From: Paenibacillus sambharensis | Lineage (GTDB): Bacteria > Bacillota > Bacilli > Paenibacillales > Paenibacillaceae | DNA: 64,000 nt | Direction of reading: 5' to 3' | NCBI RefSeq assembly: GCF_003233845.1 | Contig: NZ_QKRB01000051.1 | Span: 62,001-126,000 of the forward strand | Shown here: positions 54,041 through 63,947 of the stretch, one piece after another | How the letters are laid out: each line of letters begins with the position of its first letter | Numbering within the stretch: the stretch's first letter is position 1 | The notes under the pieces: generated by a model | Told to the model about the DNA's origin: nothing | The model's database searches: none | The model's input: only the letters and a program-made list of their open reading frames with translations | Position numbers and translations under genes: made by a program

Positions 54041-54094
54041 AAACAATATGTAGTTGATAGATTAAAATTTATATCAATATATTGTGATTGTCAA
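54041..54094 (-). promoter_or_regulatory. nrd promoter with two NrdR-box-like repeats
   Basis: TTGACA (54089-54094) stands 15-17 bases from TATAAA/TAAATT on the minus strand. Two NrdR-like boxes, 54041-54056 and 54072-54087, lie 31 bases apart centre to centre, the three-turn spacing known for NrdR pairs; both overlap the promoter region. The match to the box consensus is partial. Confidence 0.6.
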
Positions 54095-54250
54095 TCCTAT
54101 ATTTCAAAGTTTAATGTTTCTGAAAACTCGCATTTCGGGGGCAAAATCCTATCAAATCCACTCGCAGCAAGCGTTTCGGGACCTGCAAGCGCTATAACAA
54201 AACACTGCATATTGGGGTGTGTCAGCCCCTGCCTCCTGGTGAACAAGCAG

Positions 54251-54279
54251 GCGGCTGCCGGAGTATCTCCGGCAGCCGC
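54251..54279 (-). terminator. Terminator of fumC
   Basis: A perfect 13-bp stem GCGGCTGCCGGAG (54251-54263) and its complement (54267-54279) with a 3-base loop; CTGCTTGTT follows on the minus strand. Confidence 0.8.
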
Positions 54280-54408
54280 ATCCATTCCTGCAAATTGCTG
54301 CACTATTCGGTTATGAAAGAAATCAAACGGCACCTCAATAGCAATGTGACAAAATTCGAGATTGCCGGTGTTGAAGTGTGCTATTTAGCCCTGCCAATTT
54401 GCTTATTG

Positions 54409-55800
54409 TCAGCCTTCCCCTGGCGCTATCATACGCTCAGGCTTCACAATCCGGTCGAACTCCTCCGCTGTCAGCAGCCCGCTTCGGAGCGCCGCTTCCT
54501 TAAGCGTCAAGCCCTCCTTATGAGCGAGCTTCGCGATCATTGCCGCGTTCTCGTATCCGATATGGGGATTTAGTGCCGTCACCAGCATAAGTGAACGTTC
54601 CAGATGAGCCGCTATGACCTCCCGGTTAGGCTCAAGCCCGGCGGCACAGTTCCGGTTGAAGGAACGCATGGCATCAGCAAGCAGACGGACCGACTGTAAA
54701 AAATTGTATAGAATGACCGGCTTGAAGACGTTCAGCTCAAAATTCCCCTGGCTGGCCGCGAAGCCGATAGCAGCATCGTTGCCCATAACCTGGCATGCGA
54801 CCATGGTCATTGCTTCACTCTGTGTAGGATTCACCTTGCCGGGCATAATGGAGCTGCCGGGCTCATTGGCCGGTATCGCCAATTCTCCGATTCCGCTTCT
54901 TGGACCGCTGGCGAGCCAGCGGATATCATTGGCAATCTTCATCAGATCGGCCGCGAGCGCTTTGAGAGAACCATGGACAAACACGATTTCGTCATGACTA
55001 GTAAGCGCATGAAACTTATTGACCGCAGTCTTGAACGTCCTGCCCGTCAGTTTGCTGAGCGCCTCAGCGGTAAGCTCGCCGAATTTGGGGTGGGCGTTAA
55101 TGCCTGTACCGACAGCCGTCCCGCCAATTGCCAGCTCTCGCATAAAATCCGAGCTCATCCGGATCATAGTATCAGTTTTGTCCAGCATACGCCTCCAGCC
55201 GCTGATTTCCTGCCCCAGTGTCAGCGGTGTCGCATCCTGCAGATGAGTGCGGCCGATCTTGATAATATCTTTAAACTGCTCGCTCTTGCTGCGGAAGGTT
55301 TCCTTAAGCGCCGACAATTCGGGCAGCAGTTCTTCCTCCAGAGCAATGAGACCGGCGACATGCATCACGGTCGGGAAGGTATCGTTGGAGCTTTGTGAAC
55401 GGTTTACATCATCGTTAGGATGGACGCGGACACTGCTGTCATTCTCGGCCAGCTTCTGGTTCGCCCGGCTGGCGATCACCTCGTTCACATTCATATTTGT
55501 CTGTGTTCCGCTCCCCGTCTGCCAGACTGACAGCGGGAAGTGGTCATCAAGCCGTCCTTCGATGATTTCATCCGCTGCGCTAATGATGGCCTCCGCTTTC
55601 ACCTCATCCAGAAGTCCCAGCTTCATGTTGGCCTGCGCCGCGCTCTTCTTCAGCATCGCGAAGGTACGGATGAATGCGGTCGGCATCTTCTCCGTCCCGA
55701 TACGAAAATTCTCCAGGCTTCTCTGCGTTTGCGCAGCCCACAGTTTATCAGCGGGCACCTGAATTTCGCCAATCGTGTCCTTCTCCACCCTGTAGTCCAT
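54409..55800 (-). CDS. fumC: Class II fumarate hydratase
   Basis: 463 residues. [29 protein letters not shown] at the start, [14 protein letters not shown], and the family signature [13 protein letters not shown] with the flexible catalytic Ser loop. It interconverts fumarate and malate without any iron-sulfur cluster. GGGAGGATG precedes the ATG at 55800. The promoter lies beneath a Fur-like box, suggesting induction when iron is short. Confidence 0.96.
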   Translation of the reverse strand: MDYRVEKDTIGEIQVPADKLWAAQTQRSLENFRIGTEKMPTAFIRTFAMLKKSAAQANMKLGLLDEVKAEAIISAADEIIEGRLDDHFPLSVWQTGSGTQTNMNVNEVIASRANQKLAENDSSVRVHPNDDVNRSQSSNDTFPTVMHVAGLIALEEELLPELSALKETFRSKSEQFKDIIKIGRTHLQDATPLTLGQEISGWRRMLDKTDTMIRMSSDFMRELAIGGTAVGTGINAHPKFGELTAEALSKLTGRTFKTAVNKFHALTSHDEIVFVHGSLKALAADLMKIANDIRWLASGPRSGIGELAIPANEPGSSIMPGKVNPTQSEAMTMVACQVMGNDAAIGFAASQGNFELNVFKPVILYNFLQSVRLLADAMRSFNRNCAAGLEPNREVIAAHLERSLMLVTALNPHIGYENAAMIAKLAHKEGLTLKEAALRSGLLTAEEFDRIVKPERMIAPGEG

Positions 55801-55853
55801 TGCTTCTCATCCTCCCACTCATGCCGTCAGTTAGTTCAATAGTCTACCTCCAC

Positions 55854-55881
55854 TTTATATGATAATGATTCTCAACGTCAA
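55854..55881 (-). promoter_or_regulatory. fumC promoter overlapped by a Fur-box-like sequence
   Basis: On the minus strand TTGACG (55876-55881) and TATAAA (55854-55859), spacer 16. The plus-strand sequence GATAATGATTCTCAACGTC at 55861-55879 matches 15 of 19 positions of the classical Fur box and fills the spacer. Confidence 0.65.
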
Positions 55882-56050
55882 CCTGACTGACCGCAGGCCC
55901 TTGTTCATGGTCAGGGCCTTGTCTTCGTCAGCGGCATATTGCTCCGGCTGGCATGGTCTGGCCTCCAACTATAGCCATCAATAAACCGCTGTTAGGCTCT
56001 GCCTTCCTTCATGCAGTACCTCCCGCGTCCGCGTCTTGAGCTTCTCTTCT

Positions 56051-56263
56051 CTAATCCTGCTCGGGTGAAGAAGGCAGGATCGACTTGACTCTGCCTACCT
56101 GGCCATCTGTCAGCCGCACCTTGATCCCGTGCGGATGAGTCGCAGATCGTGTCAGGATATCCTTCACCGTTCCGCGTGTCAGCTTGCCTGTCCTCTGGTC
56201 AGCCTTCAGCACGATATCAACCAGGCTGCCGGCCTGCAGCTGTTCTCTGCGCTGTCCGTTCAT
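56051..56263 (-). CDS. YwbE family protein
   Basis: 70 residues: REQLQAGSLVDIVLKADQRTGKLTRGTVKDILTRSATHPHGIKVRLTDGQVGRV in pieces matches the short YwbE family, a beta-rich protein found throughout Firmicutes and other phyla. Its role is not known. It stands alone between fumC and an acetyltransferase. The 250-base gap to fumC also holds a small GGCCCT/AGGGCC hairpin near 55905-55925. Confidence 0.85.
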   Translation of the reverse strand: MNGQRREQLQAGSLVDIVLKADQRTGKLTRGTVKDILTRSATHPHGIKVRLTDGQVGRVKSILPSSPEQD

Positions 56264-56440
56264 TTCCTCATCCTCCCTGCGTACCTAACAATCATTAACC
56301 CCTGGTTAGCCGCTTCATTCATTCTAACCGCTCCAGATGATTCAAATCCAGTTATCGTATATACTGATGTAGAGTTTAACACGGAAGCCCAAGCTTAAAG
56401 GGCGTACATAAACGTTAACTGCCAGCAAGCAGAAAGGAAG

Positions 56441-56869
56441 ATGGAAGTGGAAGTAAAACGAATTACGCTGCCCGAGGACCTGGAGCATGCCTACCGGATC
56501 CGTAAGAAAGTGTTTGTGGAGGAACAAGGAGTTGCCGCGGAAGTTGAAATTGACGAGCATGAATCGCAGGCTGATCACATATTGGTATACTATGAAGGTG
56601 AACCTGTCGGTACATCGCGGGTCCGGAATGTGGATGGCGTAGCCAAGCTGGAGCGCATCTGTCTGCTTCCCACACACCGCAAGCATGGCCTCGGCAGGCT
56701 GCTTGTATCTGAGCTTGAAGCTATTGCCCGTGAGAAGGGCCTCAAGAAGGCCAAGCTGCATGGGCAGGTGCAGGCGAAGGCATTTTATGAGAAACTCGGC
56801 TACACAGCCGTATCTGACGTATTTATAGAAGAAGATATCCCGCACCTGCTGTTCGTCAAAGAACTGTAA
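56441..56869 (+). CDS. GNAT family N-acetyltransferase (ElaA/YjcF-like)
   Basis: 142 residues. EHAYRIRKKVFVEEQGVAAEVEIDEHE is the conserved start of the YjcF/ElaA branch; KLERICLLPTHRKHGLGRLLVSELEAIAREKGL carries the acetyl-CoA loop, and QVQAKAFYEKLGYTAVSDVFIEEDIPHLLF the typical end with the Glu-Glu-Asp-Ile-Pro-His run. AGGAAG is too near the ATG, so a GTG two codons later (56447) is possible. Substrate unknown. Confidence 0.88.
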   Translation: MEVEVKRITLPEDLEHAYRIRKKVFVEEQGVAAEVEIDEHESQADHILVYYEGEPVGTSRVRNVDGVAKLERICLLPTHRKHGLGRLLVSELEAIAREKGLKKAKLHGQVQAKAFYEKLGYTAVSDVFIEEDIPHLLFVKEL

Positions 56870-56897
56870 ACATTAAGCAGACTACTTGGAGGCACCT

Positions 56898-57383
56898 ATG
56901 CTAACATTTGAACAGAAGCTTGCCATCATGGACTCGTTCCAGGAGCTGGAGAGGAAGGATGTCTCTCTGGGACGTGTCAACTACCAGTATGAAGAGAGCC
57001 TGTATGACAAGAAGAATGTCGTCTACCACCTTCACCCGAACGGCAACGGCTATGTCTATGCCGGGATGCTTACAGGGTACGAGACAGATGACAAGGGATT
57101 TTGCAGCATCCGTGACATGAATGAGGAAGAAATCCGTACACTAGTGGAGAAATCGATCCGCTCTCTCTCCGAGCGGGACGAGCCTGCAGCACCAGCAGCC
57201 TCGCGCAAGCGCGGCAAACCTGCCAAGGAATCAGAGTGGACAAGCCCAGACGGGCAGAAGCTCACGCTTAAATTCGAAGATGACCTCTGGTATGTGTATG
57301 CCGGGCTCAGCCTGGAGTCTGCCTTTGAAACCCATGAGGAAGCACTTGAGTATTTAAACGAAGAGGGATTTTCCCCAGCCTAA
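56898..57383 (+). CDS. Hypothetical protein, about 161 residues
   Basis: From ATG 56898 with GGAGGC six bases ahead. An N-terminal domain (NYQYEESLYDKKNVVYHLHPNGNGYVYAGML) and a C-terminal domain (KLTLKFEDDLWYVYAGLSLESAFETHEEALEYL) are joined by a basic Ala/Pro/Lys linker. The two halves share the pattern VYAG, hinting at a duplicated small fold. No family recognised. It follows the acetyltransferase by 28 bases and may share its transcript; a CAAGCTCCCG/CGGGAGCTTG hairpin at 57420-57462 probably ends it. Confidence 0.75.
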   Translation: MLTFEQKLAIMDSFQELERKDVSLGRVNYQYEESLYDKKNVVYHLHPNGNGYVYAGMLTGYETDDKGFCSIRDMNEEEIRTLVEKSIRSLSERDEPAAPAASRKRGKPAKESEWTSPDGQKLTLKFEDDLWYVYAGLSLESAFETHEEALEYLNEEGFSPA

Positions 57384-57419
57384 ACGCAAGCTGGATCGGT
57401 ACTGCCATGAACCGCACAA

Positions 57420-57462
57420 CAAGCTCCCGTATCCTCGCTGCTGCGATGGACTCGGGAGCTTG
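57420..57462 (+). terminator. Probable terminator hairpin
   Basis: AAGCTCCCG (57421-57429) and CGGGAGCTT (57453-57461) pair with flanking C-G; no T run follows. Confidence 0.5.
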
Positions 57463-57549
57463 CTGCTGCTGGATAGTCCAATTTCCTGCAATGTGAAACC
57501 AGACGATCCATATATTCGTTATTCATTATAAAAAAGGAGGTTATCTAAC

Positions 57550-57861
57550 ATGAACGGTGATATAAAAATAAAGACGCCAAAAGAGTTTGGAATTAAACTG
57601 AATGCCCTCGAAATCCATGAGAAGGATTTCCCCACTGTATTTAGAGGCTATGATGCCGCCGAGGTAGATAATTATCTCGATCAGATTATCAAAGATTATG
57701 AAGCCTTCGAAGCGTTAATCAACCTGCTCCAGAAACAGCTGTATCAGGCCCGGCAGAATGCTGTTGTTCGCCCGCCCAAAGCTCCTGAGGCTGACCTGGA
57801 TGAGATTATGCAGCGCATCCGCGAGCTTGAGGTCTACTGCTGGGGCAGGGCAAAGGGTTAA
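57550..57861 (+). CDS. gpsB: DivIVA-domain cell-division protein GpsB-like
   Basis: 103 residues. The DivIVA lipid-binding/coiled-coil start is [27 protein letters not shown], and the short C-terminal helix [19 protein letters not shown] matches GpsB rather than full-length DivIVA, which is much longer. GpsB shuttles between septum and side wall and recruits penicillin-binding proteins. AAAAAGGAGG precedes the ATG. Monocistronic. Confidence 0.88.
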   Translation: MNGDIKIKTPKEFGIKLNALEIHEKDFPTVFRGYDAAEVDNYLDQIIKDYEAFEALINLLQKQLYQARQNAVVRPPKAPEADLDEIMQRIRELEVYCWGRAKG

Positions 57862-57877
57862 AAACCGCCGGCTCCGG

Positions 57878-59362
57878 CTATGGCAGCCTTGATGAGCCGG
57901 TCAGATACCGGTCGACCTCTCGCGCTGCCTGGCGGCCTTCGTTAATCGCCCAAGCGACAAGACTCTGGCCGCGGCGCATATCCCCAGCAGCGAAGACACC
58001 TTCCACGTTCGTGGCATGTTTCCCGTATTCTGCCCTTACATTCGCCCGTTCATCACGCTCAAGACCCAGCTGATCCGGCAGTTCTGCCTCTGGACCTGTA
58101 AAGCCCATTGCCAGCAGCACCAGCTGGGCCGGCAGTACTTCGCTGCTGCCCGGCACTTCTACTGGCACCAGCTTCCCGGCAGCATCGCTCTGCCACTCAA
58201 TCTGAACGGTATGGACCTCCTGCACTTCTCCTGCGCTATTACCGGCAAACCGCTTGGTCGAGACTAGATACCTGCGCGGATCTGATCCATACAGCCCCGC
58301 CGCTTCTTCCTGACCGTAATCCACCTTCAATACTCTTGGGTATTCCGGCCAAGGGTTGCCCGGCTGCCTTGTCAGCGGTGGCTGCGGCATAATCTCCAGC
58401 TGAACCACGCTCCTGCAGCCGTGGCGAATGGCAGTGGCCACACAGTCAGTACCTGTATCACCGCCTCCAATAACAACGACATCCTTCCCCCTGGCCGACA
58501 GATACGCGCCGTCAGCATGCCCGGAATCCAGCAGGCTCTTCGTATTTTGTGTGAGGAAGTCCATCGCCTGGTGTACACCGGCAAGCTCACGGCCTTCAAT
58601 TGGCAGCTCGCGGGTCTTGGTGGCTCCGGCACATAATACAACTGCATCATAATCCTCGCGAAGCTGTTCAGCAGCGATGTCCTTGCCGATTTCAACCCCT
58701 GTCCGGAACGATACGCCCTCTGCAGAGAGCAGATCAACTCTGCGCTGTACGACCTGCTTATCCAGCTTCATATTGGGAATGCCGTACATCAGAAGCCCGC
58801 CAATGCGGTCTGCCCGCTCATAGACCGTAACGAGGTGGCCTGCCTTGTTCAGCTGGGCTGCACATGCCAGTCCCGCTGGCCCTGATCCGACAACGGCCAC
58901 TCGGTACCCGGTCCGCTTCTCCGGAGGCTCAGGAACGATCCACCCCTCAGCGAACCCGCGCTCAACGATAGCCTTCTCAATGCTGCGCACCGTTACAGGA
59001 GAACCGATCAGGCCTACTGTACATGAGCCCTCACATGGTGCCGGACAGACGCGTCCGGTAAACTCAGGGAAGTTATTTGTCTTATGGAGCCGCTTCACGG
59101 CTGCTTCCCAGCTGCCCCGGTATACAAGATCATTCAGCTCTGGAATCAGATTATTAACCGGGCAGCCTGAAGCCATGCCGGACAGAATACTCCCCGTGTG
59201 ACAGTAAGGCGTGCCGCAGTCCATACAGCGGGCCCCCTGCTCTGTCAGCTTATCCGCGCTAAGGACAGCCGTAAACTCCCTCCAGTGGGCTATACGCTCG
59301 AGTGGTTCCAGCTCGCAAGCAGTCTCTCTCTGATATTCCAGAAACCCAGTTGCTTTACCCAT
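57878..59362 (-). CDS. gltD: Glutamate synthase small subunit (GltD)
   Basis: 494 residues. An N-terminal [4Fe-4S] region has [12 protein letters not shown] and [22 protein letters not shown]; then FAD site [17 protein letters not shown] and NADPH site [19 protein letters not shown], ending [25 protein letters not shown]. It passes electrons from NADPH to the GltB large subunit, which makes glutamate from glutamine and 2-oxoglutarate. No gltB is beside it in this window. Upstream, at 59461-59474, is the perfect palindrome GTGAAATATTTCAC. Confidence 0.95.
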   Translation of the reverse strand: MGKATGFLEYQRETACELEPLERIAHWREFTAVLSADKLTEQGARCMDCGTPYCHTGSILSGMASGCPVNNLIPELNDLVYRGSWEAAVKRLHKTNNFPEFTGRVCPAPCEGSCTVGLIGSPVTVRSIEKAIVERGFAEGWIVPEPPEKRTGYRVAVVGSGPAGLACAAQLNKAGHLVTVYERADRIGGLLMYGIPNMKLDKQVVQRRVDLLSAEGVSFRTGVEIGKDIAAEQLREDYDAVVLCAGATKTRELPIEGRELAGVHQAMDFLTQNTKSLLDSGHADGAYLSARGKDVVVIGGGDTGTDCVATAIRHGCRSVVQLEIMPQPPLTRQPGNPWPEYPRVLKVDYGQEEAAGLYGSDPRRYLVSTKRFAGNSAGEVQEVHTVQIEWQSDAAGKLVPVEVPGSSEVLPAQLVLLAMGFTGPEAELPDQLGLERDERANVRAEYGKHATNVEGVFAAGDMRRGQSLVAWAINEGRQAAREVDRYLTGSSRLP

Positions 59363-59460
59363 GCTCTCTCCTCCAACTCCTGCTAAGATAGCCGCGAACG
59401 CGCGGCGGGTAATTTCCGTAATAAATATGAATATCGTACCATTTGGAGGCAGGATAAGTA

Positions 59461-59474
59461 GTGAAATATTTCAC
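59461..59474. promoter_or_regulatory. Perfect 14-bp palindrome upstream of gltD
   Basis: GTGAAATATTTCAC is a flawless inverted repeat without loop, about 100 bases before gltD, in an AT-rich stretch. It looks like a dimeric repressor or activator site; the protein is unknown and it does not fit the GlnR/TnrA consensus. Confidence 0.4.
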
Positions 59475-59497
59475 GATGTAAGGAGAAAATAAAATAA

Positions 59498-59534
59498 GCC
59501 CCGCCAGACGGCTTAGGAAGCCGCATGCCGGGGC
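59498..59534 (-). terminator. Terminator of the MATE transporter gene
   Basis: GCCCC/GGGGC outer and CGGCTT/AAGCCG inner stems; TTATTTTATTTT follows on the minus strand. Confidence 0.85.
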
Positions 59535-59550
59535 ACGGGTATATCACATA

Positions 59551-60936
59551 TCAAGGTGCAGGGTAAACGGTCTTATCAGCTTCAGAGACAAGCCTTGCGG
59601 GCTTGGACTGAAGATACAACAGCCGGCCGAACAATCCAACCGCCCCTGCGGCAAGACCTGTGATCAGGCCCACCCAATACCCGAAGGCGCCCAGATCCGT
59701 CAACCGCGCGAGCGCGATGCCAAGAGGGAGTCCAATCAGCCAATACGAGATAAGGGCAAGCAGGAAGGTCACATTGACATCCTTGTAGCCCCGCAGTGCC
59801 CCTTGAATCGGAGCCGCTACCGCATCAGACAGCTGAAAGAAGATCGCATAGATCAGGAAGTGTGCTGTCATCTCCAACACAGCTGCATCCCGTGTATAAA
59901 TAGCAGCGAGCTCGGTATTGTAGCTGAGAAGCAGCACGGAGAAGATCAGGGCCATGCCAAGCCCCATGCCGATCCCGAGAAAACTGTACTGTCTGGCATC
60001 CCGCGTCCGTCCGGCTCCCACCTCGAAGCCGACTAGAATCGCCAGCGAGTAGGAAATGCTCATCGGTATCATATACAGGAACGAAGCAAAGTTAATGGCC
60101 GCCTGATGCGCGGCAATCGTAACCGTGTCGTAGGCACTCATGAACAAGGTGACAACCGCAAATATACTGCTCTCTATAAAAATTGCCATGCCAATCGGCA
60201 CCCCGATCCGGAGCAGCTCCTTCCAGTCCCTGACCCGCACCCTAAGCTTGCCCGCTGTCAGTCTGTAGACCGTCATCTGGTCGCTGCGGCGGATGAAGCT
60301 GACAGCCAGCCCAAGCAGAATCCAGTACGTAATTGAGGTCGCAATACCAGCCCCGACACCGCCCATAGCCGGGAAGCCAAGCTTGCCGAAGATGAACAGA
60401 TAATTAAATATGCCATTAATAGGAAGAGACAGCAGGGTTATTATCATCGTAACTCTCGTCTGGCCGAGCGCGTCAATGAAGCAGCGGAGCACATTATACA
60501 CGAATAGCGGCGGGATTCCGAGCGCAATCATGGTCAGATACTGCCAGGCGATCATCCTCACTTCCGATTCGAGCGGCATAGCGTTCAGTACAGGTGCCAG
60601 CGCAATCATTCCAGCCGCAATGACTAATACGGACATGAACAGCGCGAGGAAAATGCTCTGGACGACGGTCGGCATTACTTCCTTCTTCCGATTTGCCCCG
60701 ATCAGCTGGGCTGCTATCGGCGTCACAGCCATCAGAATGCCTGTTATCCCCATCTGAACAGGCGACCAGAGGCTTGCTCCGATGGCAATCCCCGCCAGAT
60801 CATTCGGGCTGACCTGCCCGGACATGGCCGTGTCGAGGAAGCTCATGGCGAACATGGCTAGCTGCGTAATAAGCAGCGGGATCAGAATGATGAGCATCTG
60901 CTTTATTTTCTGGGGCAAGGTATAAGTTTCGTTCAT
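59551..60936 (-). CDS. MATE family multidrug/cation efflux transporter
   Basis: 461 residues with twelve membrane helices in two related halves. QLAMFAMSFLDTAMSGQVSPNDLAGIAIGASLWSPVQM, in parts, is the normal NorM-type start; ALGQTRVTMIITLLSLPINGIFNYLFIFGKLGFPAMGGVGAGIATS is the family's best-known region. ALRGYKDVNVTF lies in the second half. It would export drugs or dyes against Na+ or H+. AAAGGAA precedes the ATG at 60936. Confidence 0.93.
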   Translation of the reverse strand: MNETYTLPQKIKQMLIILIPLLITQLAMFAMSFLDTAMSGQVSPNDLAGIAIGASLWSPVQMGITGILMAVTPIAAQLIGANRKKEVMPTVVQSIFLALFMSVLVIAAGMIALAPVLNAMPLESEVRMIAWQYLTMIALGIPPLFVYNVLRCFIDALGQTRVTMIITLLSLPINGIFNYLFIFGKLGFPAMGGVGAGIATSITYWILLGLAVSFIRRSDQMTVYRLTAGKLRVRVRDWKELLRIGVPIGMAIFIESSIFAVVTLFMSAYDTVTIAAHQAAINFASFLYMIPMSISYSLAILVGFEVGAGRTRDARQYSFLGIGMGLGMALIFSVLLLSYNTELAAIYTRDAAVLEMTAHFLIYAIFFQLSDAVAAPIQGALRGYKDVNVTFLLALISYWLIGLPLGIALARLTDLGAFGYWVGLITGLAAGAVGLFGRLLYLQSKPARLVSEADKTVYPAP

Positions 60937-61077
60937 ATGCTGGAGATTCCTTTCAATGCCGGTCTCTGCTCGCCCGTGCATGCTCTTGAGTAGCTATATA
61001 TAATAGAAACTACTATCATAGCAGATTTGCCCCGTTTGGTGAATCGCAGTTTCCTCAACGGCCGGGCATACAGCAAT

Positions 61078-61117
61078 AAGAACCGCCCGCGGCCTTATCC
61101 GGCACCGGGCGGTTCTT
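61078..61117. terminator. Terminator of the chemotaxis receptor gene
   Basis: AAGAACCGCCCG and CGGGCGGTTCTT form a 12-bp stem; ATTGC/ATTAG flanks, weak T run. Confidence 0.8.
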
Positions 61118-61148
61118 ATTAGTTGCTGAGTGCAAGCAGTCGCTGCTG

Positions 61149-62777
61149 CTATACTTTGAATTTCTTAATCTGTTCCTGCAGCTCTTCAGCCGACCGGTTC
61201 AGCGTTTCCGTGGAGCTTGCAATTTGTACGACCGCGTCACGCTGGGCTTCATAGCCCGAAGCCATAATTGTGCTCTGCTCGTTGGCACGCTTGGCAATTG
61301 CATTCAGTTCATTGACCGAAGCGCTCATTTGCTGGAAACCGGCAGAGGTCTCTTCAGCAGCGGCCGAGATGTCCTGGGTTTGCATGGAGATGTCGGAAGT
61401 AGCACTTGTAATACGTCCAAATGCTTCGCCTGCCGTCTGGATCGACCTGCGTCCGCGCTCTACTTCAGTCTGGCTCTGTTCCAATGCGGATACGGCCTGC
61501 TGGGTATCCTTCTGGATCATCTGAATAATTTCATAGATATGCTCGGAAGATACACTAGTCTGTTCGGCAAGCTTCCGGATTTCATTAGCTACTACGGCGA
61601 AGCCTTTGCCATGATCACCTGCTCTTGCTGCCTCAATGCCCGCATTGAGCGACAGCAGATTAGTCTGCGAGGAAATCGACTTGATTACTTCCACGATCTG
61701 GTTGATCGTCTTGGAATGTTCGTCCAGCTTGCCCACAGTATCGGCGAACTGGGTCACGGAATCATTGATCGTATCCATCTGGCGGACAGCTTCGCTGAGC
61801 AGCTGATTGCCCTGCTGAGCCTGCTCCTCCGTGCTTGCCGACAGCTCGGCTACCACACTAGTCGTTTCAGAAATACGCATAACGCCAACTGTCATCTCTT
61901 CCATTGCGATCGAAGTTTCCTCCAGGCTGCGCATCTGGGTTGCCGAGCCGTCGGCAATCAACTGGATGATATCACCGGATTGTGAGATCGATTCGGCGGC
62001 TCCATTGGCATTACGGGACAGCAGCTGCGACGAATCCGCTACATGGTCAGTTGTCACCTGGGAGGCCTTTATGAAGGCAGCAAGATTAGCGCGCATCTTC
62101 TCAAAATTCGCGCCCAGCCTGCCGATCTCACCCTTCGCTTTTACATTTACCGGATTGCTAAGGTCACCTTCTGCGATAGTTGTCGATGCAGCAATCAGTC
62201 TCTTGACCGGTGTAATGATGGACTGAGCCAGCAGTATAGCTGCCCCAATACAGGCAAGCAGTATACCGAGCTGGAACAACCCAAGTAGCCCGTTAGTCGC
62301 TTTCGTCTCATCCATGGTTTGCTGAAGCGAGCCCTCGATTTTCTCCAGGTTGCTCGTGCGGAGGTCCTCAAGAGACTGGTTGATTTTCCCAACAATTACT
62401 CCGACGTCCGATTGCTCCGTCATCGTGGTGTAAGCCGTATAGTTGTCCCGAATCCCCTGCACTTCCGCAGACGCGTTCGGGTTCAGCGATTCGTACTTTC
62501 CAAGCATCTCCACGAACATACCGTCCAATCTTTTCATCTCAGCTAAAGCGGTTTCGGCGTCGACGAATTGCGCCCACATCAGAACACCCTGCATCTGCAT
62601 CTCCGTCATGACTTGCTTCAAGCCTTGCGCGAGCACAGAAGACTGCAGCGTTCTCTCATTGATTTCCTGCAGCCGCTTCTCCTGCGAAATGGAGGAAGTA
62701 ATCTGGTAACCATAACTTCCCGCCACCAACAAGACCAAAATTCCAAATGCCAAAAACGTTTTAACCCGAATACTCAT
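61149..62777 (-). CDS. Methyl-accepting chemotaxis protein
   Basis: About 542 residues from ATG 62777 (AAGGGG ahead). A membrane helix (about 6-26), an extracellular four-helix bundle-like sensor (27-170), a second helix (about 174-196), a HAMP domain ([32 protein letters not shown]) and the long coiled-coil signalling domain. The CheW/CheA-binding tip is the run [27 protein letters not shown]. It relays a chemical cue to the flagellar system. No chemotaxis partner genes are adjacent; the ligand is unknown. Confidence 0.95.
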   Translation of the reverse strand: MSIRVKTFLAFGILVLLVAGSYGYQITSSISQEKRLQEINERTLQSSVLAQGLKQVMTEMQMQGVLMWAQFVDAETALAEMKRLDGMFVEMLGKYESLNPNASAEVQGIRDNYTAYTTMTEQSDVGVIVGKINQSLEDLRTSNLEKIEGSLQQTMDETKATNGLLGLFQLGILLACIGAAILLAQSIITPVKRLIAASTTIAEGDLSNPVNVKAKGEIGRLGANFEKMRANLAAFIKASQVTTDHVADSSQLLSRNANGAAESISQSGDIIQLIADGSATQMRSLEETSIAMEEMTVGVMRISETTSVVAELSASTEEQAQQGNQLLSEAVRQMDTINDSVTQFADTVGKLDEHSKTINQIVEVIKSISSQTNLLSLNAGIEAARAGDHGKGFAVVANEIRKLAEQTSVSSEHIYEIIQMIQKDTQQAVSALEQSQTEVERGRRSIQTAGEAFGRITSATSDISMQTQDISAAAEETSAGFQQMSASVNELNAIAKRANEQSTIMASGYEAQRDAVVQIASSTETLNRSAEELQEQIKKFKV

Positions 62778-63023
62778 ACAGCACACCCCTTAATTCGACA
62801 TTATCCGCCATCTAACGACATGAGTTATATATCGGGTTAAGTGCTGCCCTTTTAATAGAGAAGGAGAAACATTTCATAATATTATGCAAAATAAACATAC
62901 GGATCGAATCTCCAGGAACGGCAGGGCGAGCCCCAAAGCCTACACTTGATGCAGTCGGAGAAGCCCCGTATCAAAGAATATGAATTCCCCCTCATGCTAT
63001 CAAGCGGTGAATGAACATAAACA

Positions 63024-63064
63024 AAGGCTGAGTGCGGCACAATAATCTGCCATTCACTCAGCCT
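63024..63064 (-). terminator. Terminator of the right-edge sugar importer operon
   Basis: GGCTGAGTG and CACTCAGCC form a 9-bp stem; TTTGTTTATG follows on the minus strand, about 45 bases past the permease stop. Confidence 0.8.
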
Positions 63065-63110
63065 GAATTCTTTTCTTCTATTATATATGCGCTAATCCCT
63101 TATATCCTTC

Positions 63111-63947
63111 CTACCCCTTGCTTGCCCCAGCCGTTAATCCATCGACGAGGAAGCGCTGCAGGAAAATGAACAGCATTGTAACCGGCAGGGCCACGAGCAC
63201 CGCGCCCGCCGCAAACAGGGTGAACTCGGTCGAGTTCCGCTGACTCACCATTCGGTACAGTCCCACAGCCAGAGTGCGCTGCTCCTCGGTGCGAAGCACC
63301 AAGTCGGCAAAGATGAAATCGACGAACGCGCCGTTGAAGATCATTAAACTTGCATAGGTCAGCATAGGTTTCGACAGCGGGATCATGACGGAGACGAATA
63401 TCCGCATATGGCTTGCGCCATCAATCTTTGCCGCTTCCTCCAGACTGCGGGGAATCGTATCGAAGAACCCCTTGGCCACGAATACATTTGCAATCACTGC
63501 GCCGCTGCTGTACACGAGCACGAGTGCCCAGTGCGAATTGAGAAGCCCCATCGTATTGAGCAGTACATAGATCGCGATCATCGCCATAAAGCCCGGAAAC
63601 ATCTGCAGGACCAGCAGCGTGGTCAAAGATGTCTTCCTGCCCGCAAAGCGGTAGCGGGAAATCGCATACGAGGTGAGCAGCAGCAGGAATGTACCGAACA
63701 GCGTCGAGAGCGCGGCCACCTTCAAGGTATTCATGAACCAGACCGGATACTGCGTCTTAGAGAACAAATCCGCGTAGTGCACCAATGTAAACTGGCGCGG
63801 AATCAAGGTTTCACTGAACAAGCTGTTGCCCGACTTAAAAGATGACAATACAATCCATATGGCCGGGAACAGACTGATGCAGGTGAGAATAACCAGGACC
63901 AGGTAGGTGGCCGACAGCTTCATAATCGTCGAGGGTCTCCGGTTCAT
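63111..63947 (-). CDS. Sugar ABC transporter permease, MalG type (second importer)
   Basis: 278 residues, six membrane helices. EAA loop SLEEAAKIDGASHMRIFVSVMIPLSKPML; C-terminal FLQRFLVDGLTAGASKG is typical of MalG-like permeases, especially of maltose/maltodextrin importers. AGGAGGATATG precedes the ATG, which overlaps the stop of the upstream permease (ATGA). This is a different importer from the one at 35.5-38.6 kb; substrate not decidable here. Confidence 0.93.
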   Translation of the reverse strand: MNRRPSTIMKLSATYLVLVILTCISLFPAIWIVLSSFKSGNSLFSETLIPRQFTLVHYADLFSKTQYPVWFMNTLKVAALSTLFGTFLLLLTSYAISRYRFAGRKTSLTTLLVLQMFPGFMAMIAIYVLLNTMGLLNSHWALVLVYSSGAVIANVFVAKGFFDTIPRSLEEAAKIDGASHMRIFVSVMIPLSKPMLTYASLMIFNGAFVDFIFADLVLRTEEQRTLAVGLYRMVSQRNSTEFTLFAAGAVLVALPVTMLFIFLQRFLVDGLTAGASKG

